DNA of 50,932 bases, from NCBI GenBank assembly GCA_903851465.1, contig CAINOI010000043.1:1-50932 (forward strand), given 5' to 3'. Below the pieces are notes generated by a model. That model saw nothing but the letters and a program-made list of their open reading frames with translations, made no database searches and had not been told where the DNA came from. This DNA comes from an uncultured Bacteroidota bacterium. GTDB lineage: Bacteria; Bacteroidota; Bacteroidia; Chitinophagales; Chitinophagaceae. Position 1 is the stretch's first letter. Each line of letters starts with the position of its first letter. Below, piece by piece: positions 7,134-16,056 of this stretch. The position numbers and the translations under genes were made by a program.

Positions 7134-8009
7134 TTAATGCGCATTAATTGCCTTCATACAAGCTGTTAAAGCCTCCTCCCAATCACGAATATCCATCTCT
7201 AGATCTTGTTCGATTTTAGAAGTATCTAAGACAGAATAGGCTGGTCTTTTAGCAGGTGTAGGAAAATCTTTGGTCTCAATAGGTTGTATATTACAAGTTA
7301 AACCAGCAAAGGCTTTTATGGTAGTTGCAAAACTAAACCAATTGGTTTCTCCTTGATTTGCAAAATGATATATCCCTTTTATTGTCTTACCTGCATTGAT
7401 AGCCTCAACCATCTTCATTGTAGCAATCGCTAAATCCTTTGCATAAGTTGGTCTACCCTTTTGATCTGCTACAATATTTAAACTTTCCCTCTCCTTCATT
7501 AATCGCAACATCGTCTTTACAAAATTATTGCCATGACTACTAAATACCCAAGAGGTTCTAATAATGATTGTATCCTCATTGACTTCGATAGCCATTTTTT
7601 CACCAGCAGCTTTTGTAGACCCATAATAATTTACAGGATCTACTTTTGTTGAAGTTGCATAGGGTGTCGTTGCTTCTCCATCAAATACATAATCTGTTGA
7701 GTAGGTAATAAAAGGGATTGATAAATCTTTACTTATACGGGCTAATTCCTGAACAGCAGTTGCATTCACAGTATATGCCAATTCCTTTTCTGTTTCAGAT
7801 TTATCAACAGCAGTATAAGCAGCTGTATTGACAATACAATCAGGTTTGATTGTAAGCATTATTTTTTCAAATGTTTCTGGAAAGGCTAAATCCAATTGAC
7901 TTCTATCTACAAACACAAATTTAAATGCAGGATATGATTTTGCTAACTGGCCTAATTCCCACCCCAATTGACCATTGGCGCCTGTTACTAAAATTGTATA
8001 AATAGCCAT
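7134..8009 (-). CDS. rmlD: dTDP-4-dehydrorhamnose reductase (RmlD family)
   Basis: A 291-residue extended short-chain dehydrogenase. It has the nucleotide motif VTGANGQLGWELG at the N-terminus, YSTDYVFDG with the substrate-side residues typical of RmlD, and the catalytic YxxxK as YYGSTKAAGEK. It would make the last step to dTDP-L-rhamnose. No rmlA, rmlB or rmlC is in the window, so the rest of the pathway must lie elsewhere, or the enzyme acts on another keto-sugar. It is the last gene of a minus-strand run with DegT, Ugd and Uxs, 25 bases after uxs, and probably serves surface polysaccharide or lipopolysaccharide synthesis. Confidence 0.85.
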   Translation of the reverse strand: MAIYTILVTGANGQLGWELGQLAKSYPAFKFVFVDRSQLDLAFPETFEKIMLTIKPDCIVNTAAYTAVDKSETEKELAYTVNATAVQELARISKDLSIPFITYSTDYVFDGEATTPYATSTKVDPVNYYGSTKAAGEKMAIEVNEDTIIIRTSWVFSSHGNNFVKTMLRLMKERESLNIVADQKGRPTYAKDLAIATMKMVEAINAGKTIKGIYHFANQGETNWFSFATTIKAFAGLTCNIQPIETKDFPTPAKRPAYSVLDTSKIEQDLEMDIRDWEEALTACMKAINAH

Positions 8010-8034
8010 GTTGAATAATTAGATAATTCAGGAA

Positions 8035-9015
8035 TTATTTAGAAATAAATTCTTTAGGCAGTTTAGTCCACTCAGATGGTGGCAATGCTTTAAAGTAATC
8101 GTATGTTTTTTGCAAGCCTTCCGCTCTTTCTACTTTTGGCTCCCATCCTAAAATCGTTCTTGCCTTCGTGATATCGGGCTGTCTTTGCTTTGGATCATCC
8201 ACCGGTAATTCCTTGTACACGATCTTCACGGTGTTGCCTGTTAATTTCAACACCTCTTCGGCAAAATCCTTTAAACTAATTTCATTTGGGTTACCAATAT
8301 TCACAGGACTTGAATAATCGCTTAATAATAATCTATAAATACCTTCAACTAAATCATCCACATAACAGAAGCTTCTTGTTTGTGAACCATCGCCAAACAC
8401 CGTCATGTCCTCACCTCTTAAGGCTTGACCAATAAATGCAGGTAATGCACGGCCATCATTTAGGCGCATTCTAGGACCATAAGTATTGAAGATGCGGATG
8501 ATTCTTGTTTCAACATGGTGGAAGGTGTGGTAAGCCATGGTGATGGATTCCATGTACCTTTTTGCTTCATCATACACCCCTCTTGGGCCCACTGGATTCA
8601 CATTGCCCCAATATTCCTCTGTTTGTGGATGCACTAATGGATCTCCATAAACCTCGCTTGTACTTGCCACTAATATTCTTGCACCCTTTGCTTTGGCTAA
8701 GCCTAAACAATTATGCGTACCCATCGCACCTACTTTCAAAGTTTGGATAGGGATCTTTAAATAATCGATTGGACTTGCTGGGGATGCAAAATGTAAAATA
8801 TAATCCAAGTCGCCTTTGATATCTATAAAGGTGGTGATATCATGGTGGATGAATTCAAAATTCGGATTCGAGCTTAAGTGCTCGATATTCATTAAGTCTC
8901 CAGTTATTAAATTATCCATCGCAATCACGAAGTACCCTTCCTTGATAAAACGATCACATAAATGAGATCCTAAAAATCCAGCAGCACCTGTTATTAATAT
9001 TCTTTTTTGACTCAT
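8035..9015 (-). CDS. uxs: UDP-glucuronate decarboxylase (UDP-xylose synthase)
   Basis: A 326-residue NAD-dependent sugar-nucleotide enzyme: [14 protein letters not shown] for NAD binding, [27 protein letters not shown], the catalytic STSEVYGD with YDEAKRYME (YxxxK), and FNTYGPRM. These blocks and the length fit UDP-xylose synthase, which converts UDP-glucuronate to UDP-xylose. The preceding gene encodes UDP-glucose dehydrogenase, which makes UDP-glucuronate, so the two give a two-step route from UDP-glucose. A 53-base gap separates them. A 4,6-dehydratase is the main alternative family, but the conserved blocks point to Uxs. Confidence 0.9.
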   Translation of the reverse strand: MSQKRILITGAAGFLGSHLCDRFIKEGYFVIAMDNLITGDLMNIEHLSSNPNFEFIHHDITTFIDIKGDLDYILHFASPASPIDYLKIPIQTLKVGAMGTHNCLGLAKAKGARILVASTSEVYGDPLVHPQTEEYWGNVNPVGPRGVYDEAKRYMESITMAYHTFHHVETRIIRIFNTYGPRMRLNDGRALPAFIGQALRGEDMTVFGDGSQTRSFCYVDDLVEGIYRLLLSDYSSPVNIGNPNEISLKDFAEEVLKLTGNTVKIVYKELPVDDPKQRQPDITKARTILGWEPKVERAEGLQKTYDYFKALPPSEWTKLPKEFISK

Positions 9016-9068
9016 TTTGTTTCTTGTTGAGATTCGTCCTTATAATTTGTTAGAGCCTTTTTTTAGTC

Positions 9069-10391
9069 TTATTTAGTTGATTTGTTAGAGTCTGCTCTTC
9101 CAATACTTTCATAATGATAACCTAGCTCTCTCATCTTATACACATCAAATAAGTTTCTGCCATCAAAGATGATCTTATGTTTGATTTCTTTTTCCATACG
9201 CTCAAAATCAGGCGTTCTAAACTCACTCCACTCTGTCGCAATAATTAAAGCTGCTGCATTTTGTAAAGCCTCATATTGGTTCGCCGCGTATTGTATCTTG
9301 TCTCCTATCTGAGCCTTTACATTAGGCATCGCTTCTGGATCATAAGCTGTAAAAGTAGCGCCTGCACTTGTTAATGCATCAATGATACTGAGTGCTGGTG
9401 CCTCTCTAATATCGTCTGTATTGGGCTTGAATGCTAGTCCCCATAATGCAAAATGCTTGCCTTGTAAATCATTCTTATAAAACGCCTTGATCTTTTCTAC
9501 TAAATGTAGTTTTTGATTGGCATTGACTTTCTCCACGGCTTTTAAAATCTCAAAATCATATTTCACTTCGTCCGATGACATGATTAAAGCTTGCACATCT
9601 TTTGGAAAACATGATCCACCATATCCAATACCTGGGAATAAAAAACGTTTGCCGATTCTATCATCACTACCAATCCCTCTTCTCACCATATCTACGTCCG
9701 CACCCATGCGCTCACATAACTGTGCAATCTCGTTCATGAAAGAAATCTTGGTAGCAAGAAAACTATTTGCCGCGTACTTCGTTAACTCAGAACTTCGCTC
9801 ATCCATAAAAATAACTGGATTACCCTGTCTCACAAATGGTGCGTATAAATCACTCATTAATTTCTTGGCTCTTTCTGATCTTGTACCCACCACTACTCTG
9901 TCTGGTTTCATGAAATCATCTACCGCCACACCCTCTCTTAAAAACTCAGGGTTGCTCACTACATCGTATTCACCTTTATAGTTCGCTGCAATTGCTGCAC
10001 TTACTTTATCCGCTGTACCCACTGGGACGGTGCTTTTATTAACGATGACTTTATAGCCCTTTAATATCTTTCCTAAATGATCCGCCACACCCAATACATA
10101 TTTTAAATCAGCGCTACCATCCGCACCCGGAGGGGTTGGTAAGGCTAAAAAAATAATCTCCGCTTCTTCCACCACTTCTTCCAACCTCGTCGTAAATCTT
10201 AATCGCTCCTCTTTGATATTTCTTAAAAATATTTTCTCTAAACCTGGTTCGTAGATGGTGATTTGACCTCCGCTTAATTTTTCTACTTTTGCTTTATCAA
10301 TGTCTACACATGTCACTTTATTACCTGTCTCCGCGAAACAAGTGCCTGTTACTAATCCTACGTATCCTGTGCCTACTACTGCTATTTTCAT
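9069..10391 (-). CDS. ugd: UDP-glucose 6-dehydrogenase
   Basis: A 440-residue enzyme that oxidises UDP-glucose to UDP-glucuronate with two NAD. The N-terminal Rossmann motif is VVGTGYVGLVTGTCF. EGVAVDDFMKPDRVVVG marks the substrate-binding region, the catalytic Cys is in GYGGSCFPKD near residue 260, and the C-terminal UDP-binding domain starts ALWGLAFKPNTDDIREAPA. It sits between the DegT aminotransferase gene (20-base gap) and uxs, and supplies the substrate of Uxs. All expected residues are intact. Confidence 0.95.
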   Translation of the reverse strand: MKIAVVGTGYVGLVTGTCFAETGNKVTCVDIDKAKVEKLSGGQITIYEPGLEKIFLRNIKEERLRFTTRLEEVVEEAEIIFLALPTPPGADGSADLKYVLGVADHLGKILKGYKVIVNKSTVPVGTADKVSAAIAANYKGEYDVVSNPEFLREGVAVDDFMKPDRVVVGTRSERAKKLMSDLYAPFVRQGNPVIFMDERSSELTKYAANSFLATKISFMNEIAQLCERMGADVDMVRRGIGSDDRIGKRFLFPGIGYGGSCFPKDVQALIMSSDEVKYDFEILKAVEKVNANQKLHLVEKIKAFYKNDLQGKHFALWGLAFKPNTDDIREAPALSIIDALTSAGATFTAYDPEAMPNVKAQIGDKIQYAANQYEALQNAAALIIATEWSEFRTPDFERMEKEIKHKIIFDGRNLFDVYKMRELGYHYESIGRADSNKSTK

Positions 10392-10411
10392 TGATAATTA
10401 TTTTAGCACTT

Positions 10412-11539
10412 TTAATTAAAAAAAGATTGAACACCTTCTGTAATATATTTTAATTGAGCTTCATCCATTTCTGTGTGAATTGGTAAAGAACAAACGCATG
10501 GCGTTAATTGATCCGTTACTTTTAGATCCCATTGATGTTGTTGTCCTGATGCAAACATCTTTTGCAAATGTCCCGGAACAGGATAATAAATCATACATGG
10601 AATTTCTTTTGCAGCCAAATGTGCAATGAATTTTTCTCTGTCTACACCTTTCAACTGAATCGTGTATTGATGAAACACATGTGTACTATAATTTGCAATA
10701 GAAGGAGTTACAATCGCATCAATGCCAGCAAATGCTTGCGTGTAATACGCTGCAACAGTTTGTCTCGCTTTATTGTACGAATCTAATTTTGCAAGTTTGA
10801 TATTCAAGATAGCAGCTTGAATAGAATCCAATCTTGAATTACATCCTACTACGTCATGATAATAACGTGCAGATTGTCCGTGATTGGCGATCATAGCCAT
10901 TTTATCCGCCAAGACTTTATCATTGGAAAAAATAGCACCTCCATCTCCAAATGCGCCTAAGTTTTTACTAGGATAAAAAGAGGTGGCTCCTATATGTCCC
11001 ATGGTACCTGTTTTTTTAACAGTGCCATCAGAGAAAGTATAGTCTGCTCCTATCGCTTGTGCATTGTCTTCGATCACGTATAAATTATGCTGCTTTGCAA
11101 TTTCCAAAATCGCTTCCATAGGTGCTGCATGTCCATATAAATGTACCGGCACAATGGCTTTTGTTTTTGGTGTGATCGCTTTTTTCAAGCTTTCAATATC
11201 CATGCAATAAGTCACTGGATCCACATCTACAAAAACAGGGGTCAATTTTAATAAAGCAACGACTTCAGTGGTAGCGATATAAGTAAAAGAAGGCGTGATG
11301 ACTTCGTCCCCTGGTTGAAGGTCTAGTGCCATCATTGCAATCTGAAGCGCATCTGTCCCATTGGCGCAAGGCACTACATATTGTACCCCTAAATAATCTG
11401 ATAAATTTTTTGAAAAATCTTGCACTGCTTTACCATTAATATAAGCAGCACTATCCAATACGGTTTGTATGGCCTGATCTACTTCTTCTTTGATGGCTAG
11501 ATACTGATTTTTGGTATCTACCATTTGTATTTTTCGCAT
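10412..11539 (-). CDS. DegT/DnrJ/EryC1/StrS-family PLP-dependent sugar aminotransferase
   Basis: A 375-residue fold-type I aminotransferase: CANGTDALQIAMMAL for PLP phosphate, HLYGHAAPMEAI, VIEDNAQAIGADY with the PLP-binding Asp, and ATSFYPSKNLGAFGDGGAI with the Schiff-base Lys. The family aminates keto-sugar nucleotides. The frame is open to 11614, but a TAATTTTG -7 element at 11561-11554 lies inside that extension, so ATG 11539 is chosen (ATG 11524 is possible). As first gene of the DegT-ugd-uxs-rmlD run it may give an amino sugar for a surface glycan. The exact substrate is not deducible. Confidence 0.87.
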   Translation of the reverse strand: MRKIQMVDTKNQYLAIKEEVDQAIQTVLDSAAYINGKAVQDFSKNLSDYLGVQYVVPCANGTDALQIAMMALDLQPGDEVITPSFTYIATTEVVALLKLTPVFVDVDPVTYCMDIESLKKAITPKTKAIVPVHLYGHAAPMEAILEIAKQHNLYVIEDNAQAIGADYTFSDGTVKKTGTMGHIGATSFYPSKNLGAFGDGGAIFSNDKVLADKMAMIANHGQSARYYHDVVGCNSRLDSIQAAILNIKLAKLDSYNKARQTVAAYYTQAFAGIDAIVTPSIANYSTHVFHQYTIQLKGVDREKFIAHLAAKEIPCMIYYPVPGHLQKMFASGQQHQWDLKVTDQLTPCVCSLPIHTEMDEAQLKYITEGVQSFFN

Positions 11540-11553
11540 CCAATGAATTTTGC

Positions 11554-11561
11554 CAAAATTA
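11554..11561 (-). promoter_or_regulatory. -7 element of the nucleotide-sugar operon (TAATTTTG)
   Basis: Exact TAnnTTTG on the minus strand, ending 14 bases before the chosen ATG of the DegT gene. No clear -33 box. Confidence 0.45.
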
Positions 11562-11626
11562 CAATAAAATGGCCAAAAAGGTGGAAATACCCCCTTTGTA
11601 TCCCATCTTTGCATTAGCCCCTTTTT

Positions 11627-12889
11627 ATGATACTATATCGACTGTTTTTATTGTTTTATCCAATTCTAGCAAAGCTTATTAGTCCATTTAATGAGAAGGC
11701 CAAGTATTGGGTTGAGGGGCAGCAAAAGGTTTGGGAAGAAATAAGTGTTTTATCTGGTCAAATAAAGGGCCCTATTATTTGGATACACTGCGCCTCTTAT
11801 GGTGAGTTTGAACAGGGCCTTCCTATCATTAGTGCATTAAAAAAAACCTATCCTACCCATCAAATATGGGTGACCTTTTTTTCTCCTTCTGGTTACTTAT
11901 ATAGAAAACACCATCCTGATGTTGACTTTATAACCTATCTCCCATTAGATAGTCCTACTGCAGCAAACAGATGGATGCAAATGGTTCAGCCCAAATGTAT
12001 TGTTTTTATAAAGTATGAATTTTGGTTCTATTATTTAAAGCAAGCTGCAGTTCAAAAAATACCAACTGTTTTGGCATCCGCCATTTTTAGACCAGATCAA
12101 CTATTTTTCAAATATTATGGTGGATTTTATCGTACGATGTTGCAATTATTCACAGGCATTTTAGTACAAGATATCACCTCAAAAACATTAATCAGCCCCC
12201 TATTAAATTATACGCATCTTGCCATTAGTGGAGACACGCGTTTTGATCGTGTGTTGGAAATTGCTGCAACAAAATCCTCCATGGATTGGGTATCAAGATT
12301 AGCGAATGTTACGACGATCGTTGCTGGAAGTACATGGGAACAGGACCATCAGATGATTGGATCTATTTTGGGATCATGGGATCATTGCAATTGGATCATT
12401 GTCCCACATCACGTAGATGCAGTTGCTATCAAAAATTGTCAATCACATTTTGCTAATTCAATTTGCTTGTCTGAATGGTTAAAGCAAAGGAATCAAATGG
12501 AAAAGCCAATGGTATTGATTGTTGACCAAATTGGTTTATTAAGTCATTTATATCAATATGCTAATATCGCCTATATTGGTGGCGGATTCACAAAGGACGG
12601 CATCCACAATGTCTTAGAACCTGCTGTATTTGGTAAGCCAGTAATATGGGGGCCGAATGATTCAAAATACCAAGAAGCAATTGGATTACGCAATGCAAAT
12701 GGTGGTGTCAGGATAAAGGATGCTAAAAGTTTAAACAAAACCCTAGAAAGATTTTTAAACGATGCTGCTTTTGTTAAGCATACAGGTGCCGCAGCTTTAA
12801 AATATGTGCAATACAATGCTGGTGCGACCCAAAAAACAATCAATTATATTAAGCAAATCTACGCTTCACCAACAGATCAAAAGCTTTAA
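11627..12889 (+). CDS. waaA: 3-deoxy-D-manno-octulosonic acid (Kdo) transferase
   Basis: A 420-residue GT30 glycosyltransferase that adds Kdo to lipid A precursors at the inner membrane. An N-terminal hydrophobic anchor (residues 1-20) is followed by WIHCASYGEFEQGLP, where the Glu corresponds to the conserved WaaA catalytic base, then YLPLDSP, FIKYEFWFYYL and LASAIFRPDQLFFKYYG. The C-terminal domain carries IAYIGGGFTKDGIHNVLEPAVFGKPVIWGP. All these are WaaA hallmarks. It is divergent from the nucleotide-sugar operon, linking the area to outer-membrane glycolipid synthesis. Its last 41 bases overlap the convergent downstream gene. Confidence 0.93.
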   Translation: MILYRLFLLFYPILAKLISPFNEKAKYWVEGQQKVWEEISVLSGQIKGPIIWIHCASYGEFEQGLPIISALKKTYPTHQIWVTFFSPSGYLYRKHHPDVDFITYLPLDSPTAANRWMQMVQPKCIVFIKYEFWFYYLKQAAVQKIPTVLASAIFRPDQLFFKYYGGFYRTMLQLFTGILVQDITSKTLISPLLNYTHLAISGDTRFDRVLEIAATKSSMDWVSRLANVTTIVAGSTWEQDHQMIGSILGSWDHCNWIIVPHHVDAVAIKNCQSHFANSICLSEWLKQRNQMEKPMVLIVDQIGLLSHLYQYANIAYIGGGFTKDGIHNVLEPAVFGKPVIWGPNDSKYQEAIGLRNANGGVRIKDAKSLNKTLERFLNDAAFVKHTGAAALKYVQYNAGATQKTINYIKQIYASPTDQKL

Positions 12890-13448
12890 CAATTTCTGTT
12901 GTTTCGTCCCATTTATTTTGCTCCCTTAAATTGGATTTAATCCAAAATTGCGCCTCTGCATATATTTGAAATCCATTTATGGTCTTGATAGCTTGTTCAA
13001 ATGCTTTTTCATCTGCATTGAAAAGGGTTGCAATAAACAGAAATTTATCATTGATCCCAATGGCTGATTTCAAGTCTTTGATTGGTTCTAAGGCTAATTT
13101 TTCCTGTAATTCTGTACTCGAAATTGTAGCATTGATCTCTACAGGAATTGATGTTGCTATTGTAGGTGATTTAGGTTCAACTGGTTCTAATTTTGGTAAA
13201 CTAGGAATCCTTACTTCGATAGGTTGAATTTGAGGGATAGGACTATCAATTACTTCAGCAATTAATTCAGCACCATCTTCACTTGCCCCTGGAATCATTA
13301 CTGAAACATTGTTTGGAAGATTGTTAAATTGATCCGTTTCTGATAATGCTGCCAGCAATTGTACTGCCGTTTGTTTTAGTTGGCTTTTGTCTTCCTTTTC
13401 GGCCAATTGTGTGGTTAATTTTTCAACCAAAGCGGCAACTCTTTCCAT
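12849..13448 (-). CDS. Conserved Bacteroidota protein of unknown function
   Basis: A 199-residue protein. The N-terminal about 45 residues are helical and charged (LVEKLTTQLAEKEDKSQLKQ). A middle segment of about 60 residues is Pro/Ile/Glu-rich and probably disordered (SPIPQIQPIEVRIPSLPK). The C-terminal about 85 residues look folded: PIKDLKSAIGINDKFLFI, LFNADEKAFEQAIKTIN, EAQFWIKSNL and FDLLVKRRF. I recall a similar C-terminal block in other Bacteroidota proteins, but know no function. The 3' end overlaps waaA by 41 bases on the opposite strand; the 5' end is divergent from tdk. Confidence 0.75.
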   Translation of the reverse strand: MERVAALVEKLTTQLAEKEDKSQLKQTAVQLLAALSETDQFNNLPNNVSVMIPGASEDGAELIAEVIDSPIPQIQPIEVRIPSLPKLEPVEPKSPTIATSIPVEINATISSTELQEKLALEPIKDLKSAIGINDKFLFIATLFNADEKAFEQAIKTINGFQIYAEAQFWIKSNLREQNKWDETTEIVKAFDLLVKRRFA

Positions 13449-13457
13449 AGGAATGTA

Positions 13458-13465
13458 TACTTTTG
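13458..13465 (+). promoter_or_regulatory. -7 element of tdk (TACTTTTG)
   Basis: Exact TAnnTTTG. It overlaps a possible TTG start at 13463, which argues that tdk translation begins downstream at 13523. Confidence 0.45.
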
Positions 13466-13522
13466 AGGGGATTAAAGAAATTGGATTTAGTTAAGAACGA
13501 AAAAGAAATTGCATTATTGTCT

Positions 13523-14086
13523 ATGTTTATTGAACAAAACTTTTCAAAAGAAAAAAGAGGATGGCTTGAGGTCGTTTGTGGCAGTATGTTTAGCGGCAAA
13601 ACCGAAGAATTAATTAGAAGACTAAAAAGAGCCCAAATAGCAAATTTAAAAGTAGTCATATACAAACCAGCAACTGATACCAGGTTTGATAAAGAAAAAG
13701 TGGTGAGTCATGATGCCAACTCTGTTCCTTCAACTCCAATTGATTTCGCTAAAAATATTTTATTACATGTAGCAGATGCAGATGTAGTGGGTATTGACGA
13801 AGCACAGTTTTTTGATCATGAAATTATTGCTGTTTGTGAAACACTGATCATGCAAGGCAAAAGAGTTATTGTAGCAGGTTTGGATATGGATTATTTAGGT
13901 AAGCCATTTGGCCCTATGCCACAACTATTGGCCATTGCTGATTTCATAACCAAATTGCATGCAATTTGTGTACAATGTGGTCACTTAGCCAATGTATCAT
14001 ATAGAACAAGTGCCGAAGAAGGCACTGTTGTCTTAGGTGAAAAAAATAATTACGAACCAAGATGTAGAATCTGCGCAGTAAAATAA
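13523..14086 (+). CDS. tdk: Thymidine kinase
   Basis: A 187-residue type II thymidine kinase that phosphorylates thymidine for salvage. The P-loop is [11 protein letters not shown], the Walker B-like segment is [10 protein letters not shown] with the catalytic Glu, and the lasso/substrate region is [17 protein letters not shown]. Zinc-site cysteines appear in CVQCG and CRIC. An in-frame TTG at 13463 would add 20 poorly conserved residues but overlaps a -7 promoter box, so ATG 13523 is chosen. ccmB starts 13 bases after the stop, suggesting co-transcription by chance of position rather than shared function. Confidence 0.93.
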   Translation: MFIEQNFSKEKRGWLEVVCGSMFSGKTEELIRRLKRAQIANLKVVIYKPATDTRFDKEKVVSHDANSVPSTPIDFAKNILLHVADADVVGIDEAQFFDHEIIAVCETLIMQGKRVIVAGLDMDYLGKPFGPMPQLLAIADFITKLHAICVQCGHLANVSYRTSAEEGTVVLGEKNNYEPRCRICAVK

Positions 14087-14099
14087 GCCTATTCGCTTT

Positions 14100-14762
14100 A
14101 TGAATGCATCCCTAAAAAATATCGTCACACTATTAAAAAAAGACTTGCTGCTTGAATGGAGACAGCAGTATACTTTTTTTGGGATCTTAATTTATTTAGC
14201 ATCTACTACTTTTGTTATCTACTTAACAATGGGACTTCCAGAAGATAAAGTATGGAATGGCCTTTATTGGATCACTTTGCTATTTATTTGTATCAATGCT
14301 GTGGCAAGAAGTTTCTTACAAGAAGGAAGAGGGAGAATGCTTTATTTTTATTCCATTGTAAGCCCAGTACATTTTATTTTATCAAAACTTATTTTCAATA
14401 GTATACTCATGTGCATCATGAGTGCATTGAGCTTGATGTTATTCATGGTTTTGCTAGGCAATCCATTAACACATATTGTATTATTTTTTGGAATAAGTTG
14501 TTTGGGTGGAATTAGTTTAAGTTTGGTATTTAGCTTTTTAGCTGCAATTGCTGCTAAGGCGCAACAACCTTCCGCCATCATGGCCATCCTGGGATTCCCT
14601 TTGATTATTCCTCAACTTCTATTATTGATGAAAATTGCCAATATTGCTTTTTCTGATATTGTGCAAAATGGGTTACCTCAACTTGTTGGATTATTGGTTG
14701 GATTTGATATCATGATTGTCGCACTCGCATACATTCTTTTTCCATTTTTATGGAAAGACTAA
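14100..14762 (+). CDS. ccmB: Heme exporter / cytochrome c maturation protein CcmB
   Basis: A 220-residue protein with about six transmembrane helices, starting LKKDLLLEWRQQYTFFGILIY and including the family block VARSFLQEGRGRMLYFYSIVSP between helices 2 and 3. CcmB is the membrane subunit of the CcmAB ABC complex in system I cytochrome c maturation. No ccmA is present here. ccmC and ccmD lie 3 kb away on the other strand, with AMP nucleosidase, an HsdR-N protein and gdh between. It follows tdk by 13 bases. The assignment rests on topology and the QEGRGRMLY block. Confidence 0.88.
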   Translation: MNASLKNIVTLLKKDLLLEWRQQYTFFGILIYLASTTFVIYLTMGLPEDKVWNGLYWITLLFICINAVARSFLQEGRGRMLYFYSIVSPVHFILSKLIFNSILMCIMSALSLMLFMVLLGNPLTHIVLFFGISCLGGISLSLVFSFLAAIAAKAQQPSAIMAILGFPLIIPQLLLLMKIANIAFSDIVQNGLPQLVGLLVGFDIMIVALAYILFPFLWKD

Positions 14763-14783
14763 TTCAAAAAAGCAACCACTAAT

Positions 14784-15554
14784 TTAGAATTGTAAATGTC
14801 TCACGGTCAATCCGTCGTTGATTAATTGTTTCAATGATTCAATACCAATTGACAAATGACGATCCACAAATTCAGCAGTGACTTTACTATCACTCGCTTC
14901 TGTTTTAACACCCTCAGGCACCATTGGAGAATCACTCACTAATAATAAAGCACCAGTTGGTATCTTATTGTAAAATCCGACTGTGAATATGGTGGCAGTT
15001 TCCATATCAATAGCATAAGCCCTCACCTTCGTTAAGTAGTTTTTAAATTCTTCATCATGTTCCCAAACTCTTCGGTTGGTGGTATATACAGTCCCTGTCC
15101 AATAATCTACATTGTTATCTCTAATAGTTGTTGAAATTGCTTTTTGTAAAGCAAAGGCAGGCAATGCCGGCACTTCTGGAGGAAAATAATCATTGGAGGT
15201 TCCCTCTCCTCTTAATGCCGCTATTGGTAGTATTAAATCCCCTACTTTATTTCTTTTCTTTAAACCTCCGCATTTCCCTAAGAACAAAACCGCTTCGGGT
15301 TGTATTGCAGTCAAAAGATCCATCACTGTTGCAGCACCTGGACTACCCATCCCAAAATTAATAATGGTTATCCCTTCTGCAGTGGCGCACTGCATTGGAC
15401 GATCTAAACCTATGATTTCTACCTGATGTCTTTCTGCAAACATCTTGACATAATTACTGAAATTGGTCAAAAGAATGTATTTGCCAAATTGATCTAAACT
15501 AGCTCCAGTATACCTAGGTAACCAGTTTTCTACAATTTCTTCTTTTGTTTTCAT
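14784..15554 (-). CDS. amn: AMP nucleosidase, short form
   Basis: A 256-residue enzyme of the nucleoside phosphorylase fold that cleaves AMP to adenine and ribose 5-phosphate. Seen: TIINFGMGSPGAATVMDLL, the VLFLGKCGGLK phosphate-site region, LPIAALRGEGTSNDY and AIDMETATIFTVGF, where the Met-Glu pair binds ribose. It corresponds to the catalytic half of the E. coli enzyme (about 484 residues) and lacks that enzyme's N-terminal domain, as is usual in Bacteroidota. It is convergent with ccmB (21-base gap) and divergent from the HsdR-N gene. Confidence 0.9.
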   Translation of the reverse strand: MKTKEEIVENWLPRYTGASLDQFGKYILLTNFSNYVKMFAERHQVEIIGLDRPMQCATAEGITIINFGMGSPGAATVMDLLTAIQPEAVLFLGKCGGLKKRNKVGDLILPIAALRGEGTSNDYFPPEVPALPAFALQKAISTTIRDNNVDYWTGTVYTTNRRVWEHDEEFKNYLTKVRAYAIDMETATIFTVGFYNKIPTGALLLVSDSPMVPEGVKTEASDSKVTAEFVDRHLSIGIESLKQLINDGLTVRHLQF

Positions 15555-15606
15555 AAGCTTATCTTTGATCTGATACTTTATAAAAATAACTTATTTTTTT
15601 CAATTC

Positions 15607-16053
15607 ATGATTTTAGTTGATTTTCCATCTTATGACTTTAAAGTCCAATCAATGCATGGGAAAGACCAAATCTTTGATCCTTGCCGAAAAAAATGGGTGG
15701 TATTGACCCCAGAGGAATGGGTTAGACAAAATATATTACAGTACCTTATTCAAGTTTGTAAATACCCAATTGAACTAATAGCAATTGAAAAAACAATTCA
15801 ATTGGGTACATTAAATAAAAGATTTGACATCCTCGTCTATCAAGGAACAAGACCATGGATGATCATTGAATGCAAGGAAGCAAATACCCCACTCAACGAA
15901 AAAACGATTTTGCAATTGTTACAATACCAGCAAGTATTGAATGCCACTTATTTAATTGCATCAAATGGGCCAACTACCATTGGTGCTGAAATAAAATTGG
16001 GGAACCTGCATATGTTGCAACAGTTCCCCAATTATGTTGACCCCAACCTTTAA
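15607..16053 (+). CDS. Stand-alone HsdR N-terminal-like (PD-(D/E)XK) protein
   Basis: A 148-residue protein resembling the small type I restriction HsdR-N family (PF13588 type). It has the opening KIFDPCRKKWVVLTPEEWVRQN pattern, then the nuclease core with Asp in KRFDILVYQ and E-C-K in WMIIECKEANTPL, so the PD-(D/E)XK residues are intact. The rest (TILQLLQYQQVLNATYLIASNG) matches the fold's closing helices. There is no helicase domain and no hsdM or hsdS nearby, so a restriction system is not supported. Its role is unknown; DNA processing or repair is a guess. It ends 3 bases before the gdh stop on the opposite strand. Confidence 0.8.
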   Translation: MILVDFPSYDFKVQSMHGKDQIFDPCRKKWVVLTPEEWVRQNILQYLIQVCKYPIELIAIEKTIQLGTLNKRFDILVYQGTRPWMIIECKEANTPLNEKTILQLLQYQQVLNATYLIASNGPTTIGAEIKLGNLHMLQQFPNYVDPNL

Positions 16054-16056
16054 AGA

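Noticed and set aside
15607..16053. Type I restriction-modification system
   Set aside because: Only an HsdR-N-like domain is present; no helicase, hsdM or hsdS lies nearby.
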